Shown here: piece by piece, positions 1-6,989 of the stretch | Position numbering within the stretch: the first letter of the stretch is position 1 | Layout of the letters: each line of letters starts with the position of its first letter | Assembly (NCBI GenBank): GCA_050013395.1 | Contig: JBEKFI010000073.1 | Location: forward strand, 1 to 15,722 | Direction of reading: 5' to 3' | DNA: 15,722 nucleotides | From: JBEKZD01 sp050013395 | GTDB taxonomy: Bacteria > Verrucomicrobiota > Verrucomicrobiia > Palsa-1439 | The notes under the pieces: model-generated | The model's database searches: none | Told to the model about the DNA's origin: nothing | Seen by the model: only the letters and a program-made list of their open reading frames with translations | Position numbers and translations under genes: made by a program

Positions 1-344
1 GGCGGGAGCATCGAGCGCGCGAGAATCGCCGCCGTGGCATGCGGCACCGCGTAGTGGACATGGAGCACGTCCAGCCGGTGGTCGCGGCTCACTTCCGCCA
101 TTTTTACGGAGAGCGGCAACGTATAATCCGGGTACTTGAACAGTCCGTAATCGTTGATCCCGACCGGGTGGAAATAAAGTCGCGGCGCATTCTCCGGCAA
201 GCGGAACGGACGCTCGTAGCTGATGAAATGCACCTCGTGCCCGCGACGTGCCAGTTCCTCCCCCAATGCGGAGGCGAGGATGCCGCTCCCGCCGACTGAG
301 GGATAACAGGTAATACCGATCTTCAGCAAGCTGTCGGGGTTCAT
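1..344 (-). CDS. bshA: BshA, N-acetyl-alpha-D-glucosaminyl L-malate synthase (partial, 3' end beyond window)
   Basis: This is the N-terminal 114 residues of a GT4-family (GT-B fold) glycosyltransferase; the rest lies beyond the left edge. Translating the minus strand from the ATG at 344-342 gives KIGITCYPSVGGSG (residues 8-21), then ALGEELARRGHEVHFISYERP. This is the signature start of BshA, with the glycine-rich donor-site loop and the GHEVHFI strand. BshA joins GlcNAc from UDP-GlcNAc to L-malate, the first step of bacillithiol synthesis in the cytoplasm. The start lies one base after the stop of bshB1 (TGA-C-ATG), with no Shine-Dalgarno of its own, so translation is probably coupled. The visible motifs and the neighbouring bshB1 make BshA much more likely than another GT4 enzyme. 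The Rossmann C-half with the UDP-sugar motif is not visible. Confidence 0.9.
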   Translation of the reverse strand, partial: MNPDSLLKIGITCYPSVGGSGILASALGEELARRGHEVHFISYERPFRLPENAPRLYFHPVGINDYGLFKYPDYTLPLSVKMAEVSRDHRLDVLHVHYAVPHATAAILARSMLP

Positions 345-345
345 G

Positions 346-1083
346 TCAAAAGCGGCGCGCACCCCGGCTCACCGGCGCGAGCGAGTCGAGCACGAGCGGG
401 TCGTTTGGAAACAGAGCGATGGCATGACCGATACCTGCGCGCAGCCCGTGCAAACGCGCGCGGGTGAGCTGCAGTTCGACGTAGTTGCGGGTGCGAGCTT
501 GCGACGTGTGCGTTTCCATCGCGGCGGTCCAGGCGGCGAGAATCTCCGGCGCGGAGACGTCGATGAGCACTGGCGTAAGGCCGGAGGGTTCGGCTTCGGA
601 CGTCACTGCGTAGAAAAACAGTTGGCCGATCGCGTGCGGGGGCAGGTCGCGCAGTTCCTCCAGGGCGCCGTAACGAGCGAGCCGTGCGGCGTCCAGCGCC
701 AGTTGTCCGAGCCGTGGATGGTCGGGGTGTTGGTTTTCAACCAGGCTCGGCGCGAGTACGATGCCCGGCCGCACGCGCCGCAGAATACCTGCCAGTTTGA
801 TGGCGTGAGCAGCACGGACTTCGAGATGGGCGTCGCCGTCGAGTTCGACGAATTCGAGCGTCGCGCCCAGCAGCGCGGCGGATTTTTCTGCTTCGGCGAC
901 TCGTTGCGCAGGCGCGCCGTTTGTCGCGGCCTCGCCGCGCGAGCAGACGACAAAGTGCGCCGCGCGGCCGGCGCGCGTCTCTCGCACGACAACGCCGCCA
1001 CAACCGAATTCGATGTCGTCGGGATGCGCGCCAAAAGCCAGCAGCGGCGCCACTTCAGGAGGAGAGTTCGGTATAGGCTTCAT
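346..1083 (-). CDS. bshB1: BshB1, bacillithiol biosynthesis deacetylase (PIG-L/LmbE family)
   Basis: A zinc-dependent deacetylase of 245 aa, a usual size for BshB. It removes acetate from GlcNAc-malate to give GlcN-malate, the second step of bacillithiol synthesis. Counting from the ATG at 1083, AHPDD lies at residues 19-23 (zinc ligands H20 and D23, catalytic-base Asp between them) and HPDH at 119-122 (likely third ligand H122). Both are the family hallmarks. An in-frame GTG at 1104 would add seven residues. I chose the ATG because family members begin only a short way before the AHPDD strand, but neither start has a good ribosome site. The start overlaps the end of the BshC-like gene by 29 bases, and the stop is one base from bshA. 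There is no signal peptide, so the protein is cytoplasmic. A Bca-like conjugate amidase is an alternative role, but the pairing with bshA favours BshB1. Confidence 0.9.
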   Translation of the reverse strand: MKPIPNSPPEVAPLLAFGAHPDDIEFGCGGVVVRETRAGRAAHFVVCSRGEAATNGAPAQRVAEAEKSAALLGATLEFVELDGDAHLEVRAAHAIKLAGILRRVRPGIVLAPSLVENQHPDHPRLGQLALDAARLARYGALEELRDLPPHAIGQLFFYAVTSEAEPSGLTPVLIDVSAPEILAAWTAAMETHTSQARTRNYVELQLTRARLHGLRAGIGHAIALFPNDPLVLDSLAPVSRGARRF

Positions 1084-1831
1084 CGGGACGGTCAATGGTG
1101 TCACGGTTTACAAAAGTAATCTCCGACGTGTCTTTCTTGTCAAGATAAGCCTGTTCGCTGGCGCCAGCAATGTAATGCGTGCAGTGCAGGACCGATTGCA
1201 TCCAGCGGAGTCGGGTATCGCGCGCCGGGCTGATTTGCTCTTTTGTGAAAGCGGTTGCGGGCAGCGTCACGAAGGAATCCCCGCCCTCGTGCAGTTTCAA
1301 TGCGCCGTCGGCGAACCGGGCGCGCACGATTTCGCCCTCGTACGGAACGTCCACGAAGAATTCGGGCACTTCACAGGCTGCTCGACGGAACGCCGGGTCG
1401 CTCGAGCGCGCCACGCGGATGTCGTCAAGCAAACCCATGTGGCGGTACATTTCCAGGCAGAAGTCGGCGACGCTGGCAGCGGAAGTCTTTTTGAATACAT
1501 CGATCGAACCATGACCGACGTAATTGGGCAACTGAAGCGCGGTCTTGGCGTGCCAATCGGCCGGAATGCGTTTGAGGTAAAGCGGGGAGAATTTCCGTTG
1601 GAGCCTGTTTTCGAACGCAAAGTTGAGCCGCGCCGGCTCGCCGGTTTTGCGATGGCGCAGGATGGTTTTCGTTTCGCGCGGATCGTGGTCGCTGTCGTGG
1701 CAGAAGAAGATGATCTCGCCGCCGATCTTCGCCCGCAGTCGCCGGGCCGTCTGGATTTTCGCAACAAGAAAGCGTCGCGGGAAAAACCCGCAGGGTTGCT
1801 GGCCGAAACAAATGACAGGCGTGATGGTCAT
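1055..1831 (-). CDS. Compact BshC-like protein (candidate cysteine-adding enzyme of bacillithiol synthesis)
   Basis: A 258-aa cytoplasmic protein. The start is set by an ATGA overlap with the symporter stop (ATG 1831-1829, TGA 1830-1828). Several segments match my memory of BshC, in the right order: GQQPCGFF at residues 10-17 (BshC TGQQPGLF); KIQTARRL at 25-32 (BshC helix KALTAIRLA); HDSDHD at 45-50 (BshC EDHDxxE strand); NYVGHG...DFCLEMYRHMGLLDD at 103-137; and near the end SPARDTRLRWMQ plus YIAGASEQAYL at 201-230 (BshC SPNxxLRPxxQD ... YxGGPxEIAYxAQ). Known BshC is about 530-540 aa and has a long C-terminal coiled coil; this protein is half that length. It sits directly before bshB1 and bshA, where the third enzyme would be expected. 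From family knowledge BshC adds cysteine to GlcN-malate. That this short form does so is inference. A longer frame reading up to 2170 is not real because it runs through the symporter gene. Confidence 0.65.
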   Translation of the reverse strand: MTITPVICFGQQPCGFFPRRFLVAKIQTARRLRAKIGGEIIFFCHDSDHDPRETKTILRHRKTGEPARLNFAFENRLQRKFSPLYLKRIPADWHAKTALQLPNYVGHGSIDVFKKTSAASVADFCLEMYRHMGLLDDIRVARSSDPAFRRAACEVPEFFVDVPYEGEIVRARFADGALKLHEGGDSFVTLPATAFTKEQISPARDTRLRWMQSVLHCTHYIAGASEQAYLDKKDTSEITFVNRDTIDRPDEAYTELSS

Positions 1832-3543
1832 GAACCGGGCAACGCCTGCGCAGACCCGGTGTTCGGGCTGAGCGCGGCCTGGATGAGAAGGCTGAGCAGC
1901 ACGCAGGCTGCGCATCCGATAAAGTTGTACCAGAGATAGCTGATGTTCAGAGAGAAATAGAGGACGAAGACCAGCGTCTGGGCCGCCAGCGCCGCCCAGA
2001 ACGCCGCGGTGCCACCGACCCGCTTCAGAAAAAACGCCACGAGAAACAGGGCGAGCACCACCCCATAGAAAACCGAGCCCACGATGTTGATGGCCTGGAT
2101 CAGGTTCTCCACCAGGTTCGCGAACAGAGCGAAGGCGAGCGCGACCAGGCCCCAGAGCAAGGTGAACCATTTCGAGGCGGCGACGTAGTGCGCGTCGGTC
2201 GCCTCGCGCTTGAGCAAGTGCCGGTAGAAATCGACGGTGGTCGTCGAGCCGAGCGCGTTGAGTTCGGCGGATTTCGACGACAGCGCTGCCGCGAAAAACG
2301 CCGCGACCAGCAGGCCGATCACCCCGTGAGGCAGATGATCCAGCACAAAGGTGATGAAGACGTAATCGGAGTCGTTGCTTTTCACCCCGGGATCCGCGGC
2401 CACCAGCGCTGTCTTTGCCCCGGCGCGCACGGCCTCGCTGCGCTCGTTCACTACCAGGGCCTGTGCGCGTGCCTCGGCCTCGGTCTTGCGGTCGCCGGCG
2501 TGTTTGGCGCCAAGCCAGGTGTGAATCAGTTGCTGCTTCTGGGCGTGGACCGCCGCGAATTGTTGCTCAAGGGAACGCAGCCGTTCGCCTGAGCCGTGTT
2601 CGACCGCATATTTCCAGGCAACCCCGTTGAAGAAAACCGGCGGCTGCTCGAACTGGTAGAAGACGAAGACCAGAACACCCAGCAGCAGAATGAAGAACTG
2701 CATCGGGATCTTAAACACGGCATTGAACATTAGACCGAGCCGGCTCTCGCGCAACGAGGACCCCGAAATATAGCGCTGCACCTGGGATTGGTCGGTCCCG
2801 AAGTACGACAGCGAAAGGAAAAGACCGCCCAGCAAGCCGGACCAGAAGGTGTAGCGTCGCCTGACATCGAGCGAAAAATCCACCGCCTCCAGTTTCTTAA
2901 AGCCGCCAGCCACGGTGAGGGCGTCGGTTAGTGAGAGATTCGCTGGCAGTTTGGCCAGCAGAACGATGAAGGCTGTCGCCATCCCGCCAAAGATTACGGC
3001 CAGTTGATATTTCTGGGTGAGGCTCACCGCTTCGCTGCCACCGGTCACGGTGTAAGCGATGACCAGCAGCCCGCTGAGGACGATGGTGAGATCCAGCCGC
3101 CAGCCCAGCATGGTGGAGAGGATGATGGCCGGCGCGTAGATCGTGATTCCGGCGGCGAGCCCGCGCTGCACGAGGAACAGTGCCGCGCCGAGGAGGCGGG
3201 TTTTGGCATCGAACCGCCGGCCCAGAAACTCATAGGCCGTATAGACGTTCAGCCGCCGGTACATCGGCAGGAATATCGCCGCGATAATGATCAGCGCCAG
3301 CGGCATCCCGAAGTAATTCTGTACGAAGCCAAGCCCGTCCTGGTAGCCCTGGCCGGGAGTGGAAATAAAGGTGATGGCACTCGCTTGAGTGGCCATGACT
3401 GAAATACCGATAGCGGCCCACCTCACGTTCGGGTCGCCCTTCAGATAGGTACTCAGGTTCCGTTGGCCGCGCGTGCGCCAGATGCCATAGACGGCGATTC
3501 CGACCATGGTGCCGATCAGGACTACGAAATCGAGCGGGCTCAT
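1828..3543 (-). CDS. Sodium:solute symporter (SSS family) with a large charged insertion
   Basis: A 571-aa inner-membrane transporter with about 13 hydrophobic segments. The start is the ATG at 3543, forming ATGA with the stop of the small membrane protein gene. An in-frame ATG at 3594 would overlap that gene by 55 bases. SSS signatures include a first helix at residues 2-22, GGSEAVSLTQKYQ at about 168-180 (equivalent of the GGxxAVxxTDxxQ motif) and YFGTDQSQVQRYISG at about 247-261. The family couples sodium entry to uptake of sugars, carboxylates, amino acids or similar solutes; the substrate cannot be read here. Residues 317-388 form an unusual hydrophilic, Glu/Arg/Ala-rich stretch that looks helical or coiled-coil and interrupts the core between hydrophobic segments. 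The next gene, the BshC-like one, starts inside its stop codon. The location suggests a substrate connected to bacillithiol metabolism, which is inference. Confidence 0.88.
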   Translation of the reverse strand: MSPLDFVVLIGTMVGIAVYGIWRTRGQRNLSTYLKGDPNVRWAAIGISVMATQASAITFISTPGQGYQDGLGFVQNYFGMPLALIIIAAIFLPMYRRLNVYTAYEFLGRRFDAKTRLLGAALFLVQRGLAAGITIYAPAIILSTMLGWRLDLTIVLSGLLVIAYTVTGGSEAVSLTQKYQLAVIFGGMATAFIVLLAKLPANLSLTDALTVAGGFKKLEAVDFSLDVRRRYTFWSGLLGGLFLSLSYFGTDQSQVQRYISGSSLRESRLGLMFNAVFKIPMQFFILLLGVLVFVFYQFEQPPVFFNGVAWKYAVEHGSGERLRSLEQQFAAVHAQKQQLIHTWLGAKHAGDRKTEAEARAQALVVNERSEAVRAGAKTALVAADPGVKSNDSDYVFITFVLDHLPHGVIGLLVAAFFAAALSSKSAELNALGSTTTVDFYRHLLKREATDAHYVAASKWFTLLWGLVALAFALFANLVENLIQAINIVGSVFYGVVLALFLVAFFLKRVGGTAAFWAALAAQTLVFVLYFSLNISYLWYNFIGCAACVLLSLLIQAALSPNTGSAQALPGS

Positions 3544-3722
3544 GAAAAGATCACGGTCAATGCGATGAGCAACCCCACCCAAACGACGAAGCAACCGAAT
3601 ACAAACGCGTAAACGCCGTACCAGGTGTCAAGCCACGGCAGTCCGGTCGTCTCGCTATTGCTCGTGCCCGCAGCCCCGGACGGTGCATCCTCGTCACCGG
3701 TGGCGTAGTCCAGCGGCTTCAT
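3540..3722 (-). CDS. Small single-helix membrane protein between secreted PIG-L protein and symporter
   Basis: A 60-residue protein that I do not recognise as a named family. Residues 1-28 are polar and acidic (Asp/Glu/Ser/Thr/Gly). A motif LPWLDTWYGVY follows at about 28-38, then one strongly hydrophobic segment to the C-terminus (FVFGCFVVWVGLLIALTVIF). Both ends support it as a real gene: its ATG (3722-3720) overlaps the upstream stop in ATGA, and its stop (3542-3540) overlaps the symporter ATG in another ATGA. Such exact linkage is rarely chance. Small one- or two-helix partners of SSS transporters are known in other subgroups (DUF485/YjcH and DUF4212), so an accessory subunit or assembly partner of the symporter is plausible. 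The sequence does not look like either of those families to me. Confidence 0.75.
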   Translation of the reverse strand: MKPLDYATGDEDAPSGAAGTSNSETTGLPWLDTWYGVYAFVFGCFVVWVGLLIALTVIFS

Positions 3723-6259
3723 TTTCCAAGCGAAACCAGGTTGGCGAATAACCGATACGCGCCGGGCACGCCTGCGGGGAGTTGACGGAACCACGCGAGC
3801 CCGGTATAGACGAAATAACCTTTCCCGTAATGCGCGACCAGCAATCCGCCCTTCAGCGGCGCCTCGCCGGGGTCGCTGCACGCGATGATCGGCGTAAAAT
3901 GCTCGTCCCACTGATTCGGGAAATACAGCCCGCGCTCCTGCACCCAACCCTCGAAATCGGCGCTCGTGATTTTGTTCGGCGCGTTCAGCGCCGGATGATC
4001 GGGCGCAAGGAACGTCACCGGTGCGTTCTCGTCGGTCACGCGTGCGCCCGAGAGCCGCAGGTCGAACGGCGCAAGGTTGTTCGTCTTCAGGCCGTTTGGG
4101 TTGTTGTATTGCACGATGACGTTGCCGCCCGCCTCTACGTAAGCGAAAAGCGCCGGCAACTGCGGGGCGAGGTCGGTCCGGACGTTGAACGCGCGAATGC
4201 CGATCACCACGGCATCGAATTCCTTCAGCCGCTCAGTCGTGAGGTCGGCACCCGTGAGTTGCGTGACCGCACAGCCCATCTGTTCCAAGCTCTCAGCCAC
4301 GCTGTCGCCGGCACCCGGCACGTAACCGACCCGATGACCGCGAATGGCCAGATCGAGGCTGACGGCCTTGAGGCGCGCGGGCGGCTGGAGCAGTTGCGGC
4401 GGAATGTGGTCGTAGCGAATCTCCACGCGCTGGCTGGCGTAGCGCGCGCCATTGATTTCCGCTCGGGCAGTGATGCCCGCCGTGGCGGCTTGCGGCGGCG
4501 CGGTGACGGTGAACGTGAACCGCGCCCGGTCCCCGATTGCCTTCAGACGGAACGATTGTGTCGCGGGTGTGACCTTCCAACCGGCCGGAGCGTCCAGTTG
4601 CAGCGTGCCCGCGGTGCCGGCCCGAAAGGCGGTGACCTCGACTTCCACCGGACGCGCTGCGCCGGGGGCGAAAAGCCTGACATCGGACGCAAATTTCAGC
4701 GAGACCGGCGCAATCACATCCAGCCTGCGGTCAATTCCGCCTTTCGTCGGGTCGGGCGTAACCTCCACGGGCTCGTCCGTGATCACCAGTGTCTGGCCGC
4801 CGACTTCAAATACCTCTTCGAGGGGAAAAGCGGGCGGATTCTCAGGGCGACCGATCAGCGACGGGTCATCAACGCGGAACATGCCTGTGGTGTGCTCTTC
4901 ACGCAACCAGTAAGGCTGGCTCAGCGGGGTGTCGGCGGGCAGCGTTTGTGTCGCGTCCCGAGTCACCGGTTGGTTGGGGTGCAATTCGATCGACTTGCGA
5001 TCTTCACTCGCGATCTTGATATTCGGATAACGCACCGCCACCCAGCGGACGGGAACGTCCGACTTCACGGTGGCAGTGTGACGCAATTTCAGCGCTTCAC
5101 CCGGCACGACTTCGGCCTTGGGCACCACCGTTTTCACGGAGAGACCGAGGCAGGCTTGCAGGATTCGATCCAGTTGCCCGCACTTTTCGTTCACCACGGG
5201 GTCTGCAGGAAGAGCGGCCAGACGGCTACGTATTTTCAGCAGCGCCAACACACTGGCGGCGAGTTCTTGCGGATTGAATTTCGCAATGGCTTCTTCAGTC
5301 AGCCGTCCGATCTCGGCTCCGCCGGGCACGCGGCCCCAACTGGTATCGACGCCGTCGAGGATGTCCTTGATCACGGGTCCATCGTCGCCGAGCTGGAAGG
5401 ACTCAGACCTCGCCCCGCCACCGCCGAAGCCAGCGAAGTTGCCGAAACCCTGGCTCTTGTGCATGGAGCGGCTACGTGCGGCGATTGCTCCGAACGACTC
5501 TCCGGACAGCGGATCGTTACCGCCGACCTCGATCCGCAGGACGTTGGTGGTGGTTCCGCCGCCTCCGCCGCGTCCGAATCCGCCCACGCTCAAGAGAAGG
5601 CGCCTGGGTTGCCATGGTATCAGTTCGCCGCCGAGCTGTTCGGGGAATGCCTTGGGATCGCCGGCAAGTTTGTACGCCTCCACCGCGAGAATCGACGCCG
5701 CGGTATGATGACCGTGTCCTCCTCCCCCACCGGTCGTCGGGGGACGCGTGATCACAACATCGGGCCGGAAGGTGCGGATCACCCGCACGATGTCGGCCAG
5801 CACCTGGTCGCGGTTCCAAATCGCAAGCGTTTCCTCGGGGTTCTTCGAGAACCCGAAATCGATCGCGCGAGTGAAGAACTGCCGGCCGCCGTCAATGCGC
5901 CGCGCAGCGAGCAGTTCCTGGGTACGAATCACACCCAATTCTTCGCCGAACTCGGGACCGAGCACGTTCTGACCGCCATCGCCGCGCGTCAGCGAGAGAT
6001 AGGCCGTGCGGTAATTTCGGCCCCGCGCAAGGTAGGCGATCAACTGGGTGTTTTCATCGTCGGGATGCGCCCCAACCAAGAGCGCGCTGCCCATCTCGCT
6101 AAAACTGCGCAGGTCCTGCAAAATGGCTGCGGCCGGCAGCGATTCGGCGGCCAGGCTGTTGCCAGGGAGACTGGCCAGCAAGCATGTACCAACAGCTACG
6201 AGGTAATGGAGCCAGTGGATGCGTCGGTCCGACTTTTTGAATGAGATCGTCACTTTCAT
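3719..6259 (-). CDS. Secreted PIG-L family deacetylase/amidase with C-terminal ThuA/GATase-like domain
   Basis: An 846-aa exported protein. Residues 1-38 form a signal peptide: Lys/Arg-rich start, hydrophobic WLHYLVAVGTCLLASL, probable cut after SLAA. The PIG-L domain follows, with AHPDDE at 64-69 and HGHH at 182-185 giving the expected zinc ligands. Two glycine-rich stretches at about 225-235 and 275-282 decorate this domain. The middle (roughly 390-600) looks like Ig-like/NEW3 beta domains (LDAPAGWKVTPATQSF). From about 625 to the end is a flavodoxin-like ThuA or glutamine-amidotransferase-like fold (GHRVGYVPGAGD, FDAVVIGIRAFN, YVEAGGNVIVQYN). PIG-L enzymes remove acyl groups from amino sugars or cleave mycothiol/bacillithiol conjugates; this one would act in the periplasm. 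It is the first gene of the operon, and its stop overlaps the next start (ATGA). No strong ribosome site precedes the ATG at 6259. The substrate is unknown. Confidence 0.87.
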   Translation of the reverse strand: MKVTISFKKSDRRIHWLHYLVAVGTCLLASLPGNSLAAESLPAAAILQDLRSFSEMGSALLVGAHPDDENTQLIAYLARGRNYRTAYLSLTRGDGGQNVLGPEFGEELGVIRTQELLAARRIDGGRQFFTRAIDFGFSKNPEETLAIWNRDQVLADIVRVIRTFRPDVVITRPPTTGGGGGHGHHTAASILAVEAYKLAGDPKAFPEQLGGELIPWQPRRLLLSVGGFGRGGGGGTTTNVLRIEVGGNDPLSGESFGAIAARSRSMHKSQGFGNFAGFGGGGARSESFQLGDDGPVIKDILDGVDTSWGRVPGGAEIGRLTEEAIAKFNPQELAASVLALLKIRSRLAALPADPVVNEKCGQLDRILQACLGLSVKTVVPKAEVVPGEALKLRHTATVKSDVPVRWVAVRYPNIKIASEDRKSIELHPNQPVTRDATQTLPADTPLSQPYWLREEHTTGMFRVDDPSLIGRPENPPAFPLEEVFEVGGQTLVITDEPVEVTPDPTKGGIDRRLDVIAPVSLKFASDVRLFAPGAARPVEVEVTAFRAGTAGTLQLDAPAGWKVTPATQSFRLKAIGDRARFTFTVTAPPQAATAGITARAEINGARYASQRVEIRYDHIPPQLLQPPARLKAVSLDLAIRGHRVGYVPGAGDSVAESLEQMGCAVTQLTGADLTTERLKEFDAVVIGIRAFNVRTDLAPQLPALFAYVEAGGNVIVQYNNPNGLKTNNLAPFDLRLSGARVTDENAPVTFLAPDHPALNAPNKITSADFEGWVQERGLYFPNQWDEHFTPIIACSDPGEAPLKGGLLVAHYGKGYFVYTGLAWFRQLPAGVPGAYRLFANLVSLGK

Positions 6260-6276
6260 GCGCGATACCGGGACAT

Positions 6277-6331
6277 ATAAAAATCCGTCGCGACCGGCCT
6301 AAGGAGCGGTCCACGGTCGCGACCGGATTTT
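6277..6331 (-). terminator. Probable intrinsic terminator after the DUF2911 pair
   Basis: Arms at 6280-6296 and 6314-6331 are complementary over 17 pairs with one bulged base and enclose a 17-base loop. Read on the minus strand, the stem (core CGGTCGCGAC) is followed by GGATTTTTATAT, a T-run as in a rho-independent terminator. It lies 29 bases after the stop of the upstream DUF2911 gene and 21 bases before the start codon of the secreted PIG-L gene. It therefore either ends the first unit or acts as a leader attenuator for the second. I see no convincing promoter in the 100-base gap. Confidence 0.65.
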
Positions 6332-6359
6332 GCGACGACGGATGACCTGTGCCGCCGTG

Positions 6360-6923
6360 TTATTTCTTGACGGAGAACGGCGCCGAGAACTGTGTGTTCT
6401 CCCACATCATCTTCAGCAGGCCGCCCCCTGACGGGTTTTTCTCGATGGCCATTGTGAACTGGTCCATCGTCTTATCCAAGGTGTCCTTCTTCAGATCAAT
6501 CCGCGCCAGTTCATTCGTCAATTCATTCTTCTCATTATATGGAATCCCCCACTGCCCGGTCCTCTTGTTGACGATCAGCTTCGACGTGCCGTTTTCTACT
6601 GGCAGTGTGAACAACGAGTAGGTGCCGGCCGAAATCGCCGTCCCGCCCATCACGATCGGCTGCTCCGTAGTGAGGAGTGTGGCTTCGTCGGCGCCCGTGC
6701 GCCAGACCTTGCCATAAGGCACCAGTCCACCCCAGATTTTGCGGATTTCGCCGCTCCGGGGATCCTTGGTATAAGGCCGCCCGTAGACAATCGTGACCTT
6801 GTTGCCATCGATGACCGAACTGATCGTCTCATGAGGGCTGATGCGTTTTCGCTGGGCCATCAACGGCGATGCGCTGACGATGATAGCTGCAACGATAATC
6901 AAGATGTATCTGAGTTTGTTCAT
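6360..6923 (-). CDS. Secreted DUF2911 domain protein
   Basis: A 187-aa exported protein of unknown function. The ATG at 6923 is chosen because TAGGAG (6933-6928 on the minus strand) lies at good spacing; an in-frame upstream ATG at 6980 would add 19 non-signal residues. Residues 1-24 are a signal peptide (LRYILIIVAAIIVSASPLMAQ, cut after MAQ). The rest is one DUF2911 domain: an early YGRPYTKDPRSGEIRKIWGG, then LVPYGKVWRTGADEAT, a motif shared with the upstream paralogue, AGTYSLFTLP, and a final MMWENTQFSAPF strand. The family is common in Bacteroidota and related diderms and is predicted to be a periplasmic beta-rich domain without an assigned activity. It sits 66 bases after its paralogue and is probably cotranscribed with it; the hairpin at 6277-6331 follows. 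Confidence 0.88.
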   Translation of the reverse strand: MNKLRYILIIVAAIIVSASPLMAQRKRISPHETISSVIDGNKVTIVYGRPYTKDPRSGEIRKIWGGLVPYGKVWRTGADEATLLTTEQPIVMGGTAISAGTYSLFTLPVENGTSKLIVNKRTGQWGIPYNEKNELTNELARIDLKKDTLDKTMDQFTMAIEKNPSGGGLLKMMWENTQFSAPFSVKK

Positions 6924-6989
6924 GATATCTCCTACAGTTTGGGTTGTTTGAGGTTGAGGTTTTGGTTCGGACCGGACCAACCGGCGCCA

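Noticed and set aside
343..1119. A 258-codon plus-strand frame opposite bshB1
   Set aside because: It is antisense to a gene with full catalytic motifs; the translation has no domain-like features.
1832..2170. N-terminal extension of the BshC-like frame up to 2170
   Set aside because: It runs through the symporter gene in another frame and reads as Gly/Arg-rich nonsense. The ATGA overlap fixes the start at 1831.
3782..6244. An 820-codon open frame on the plus strand opposite the secreted PIG-L gene
   Set aside because: It is a high-GC antisense shadow. Its translation is Arg/His-rich with no recognisable domain, whereas the minus strand has a signal peptide, zinc motifs and ATGA coupling.
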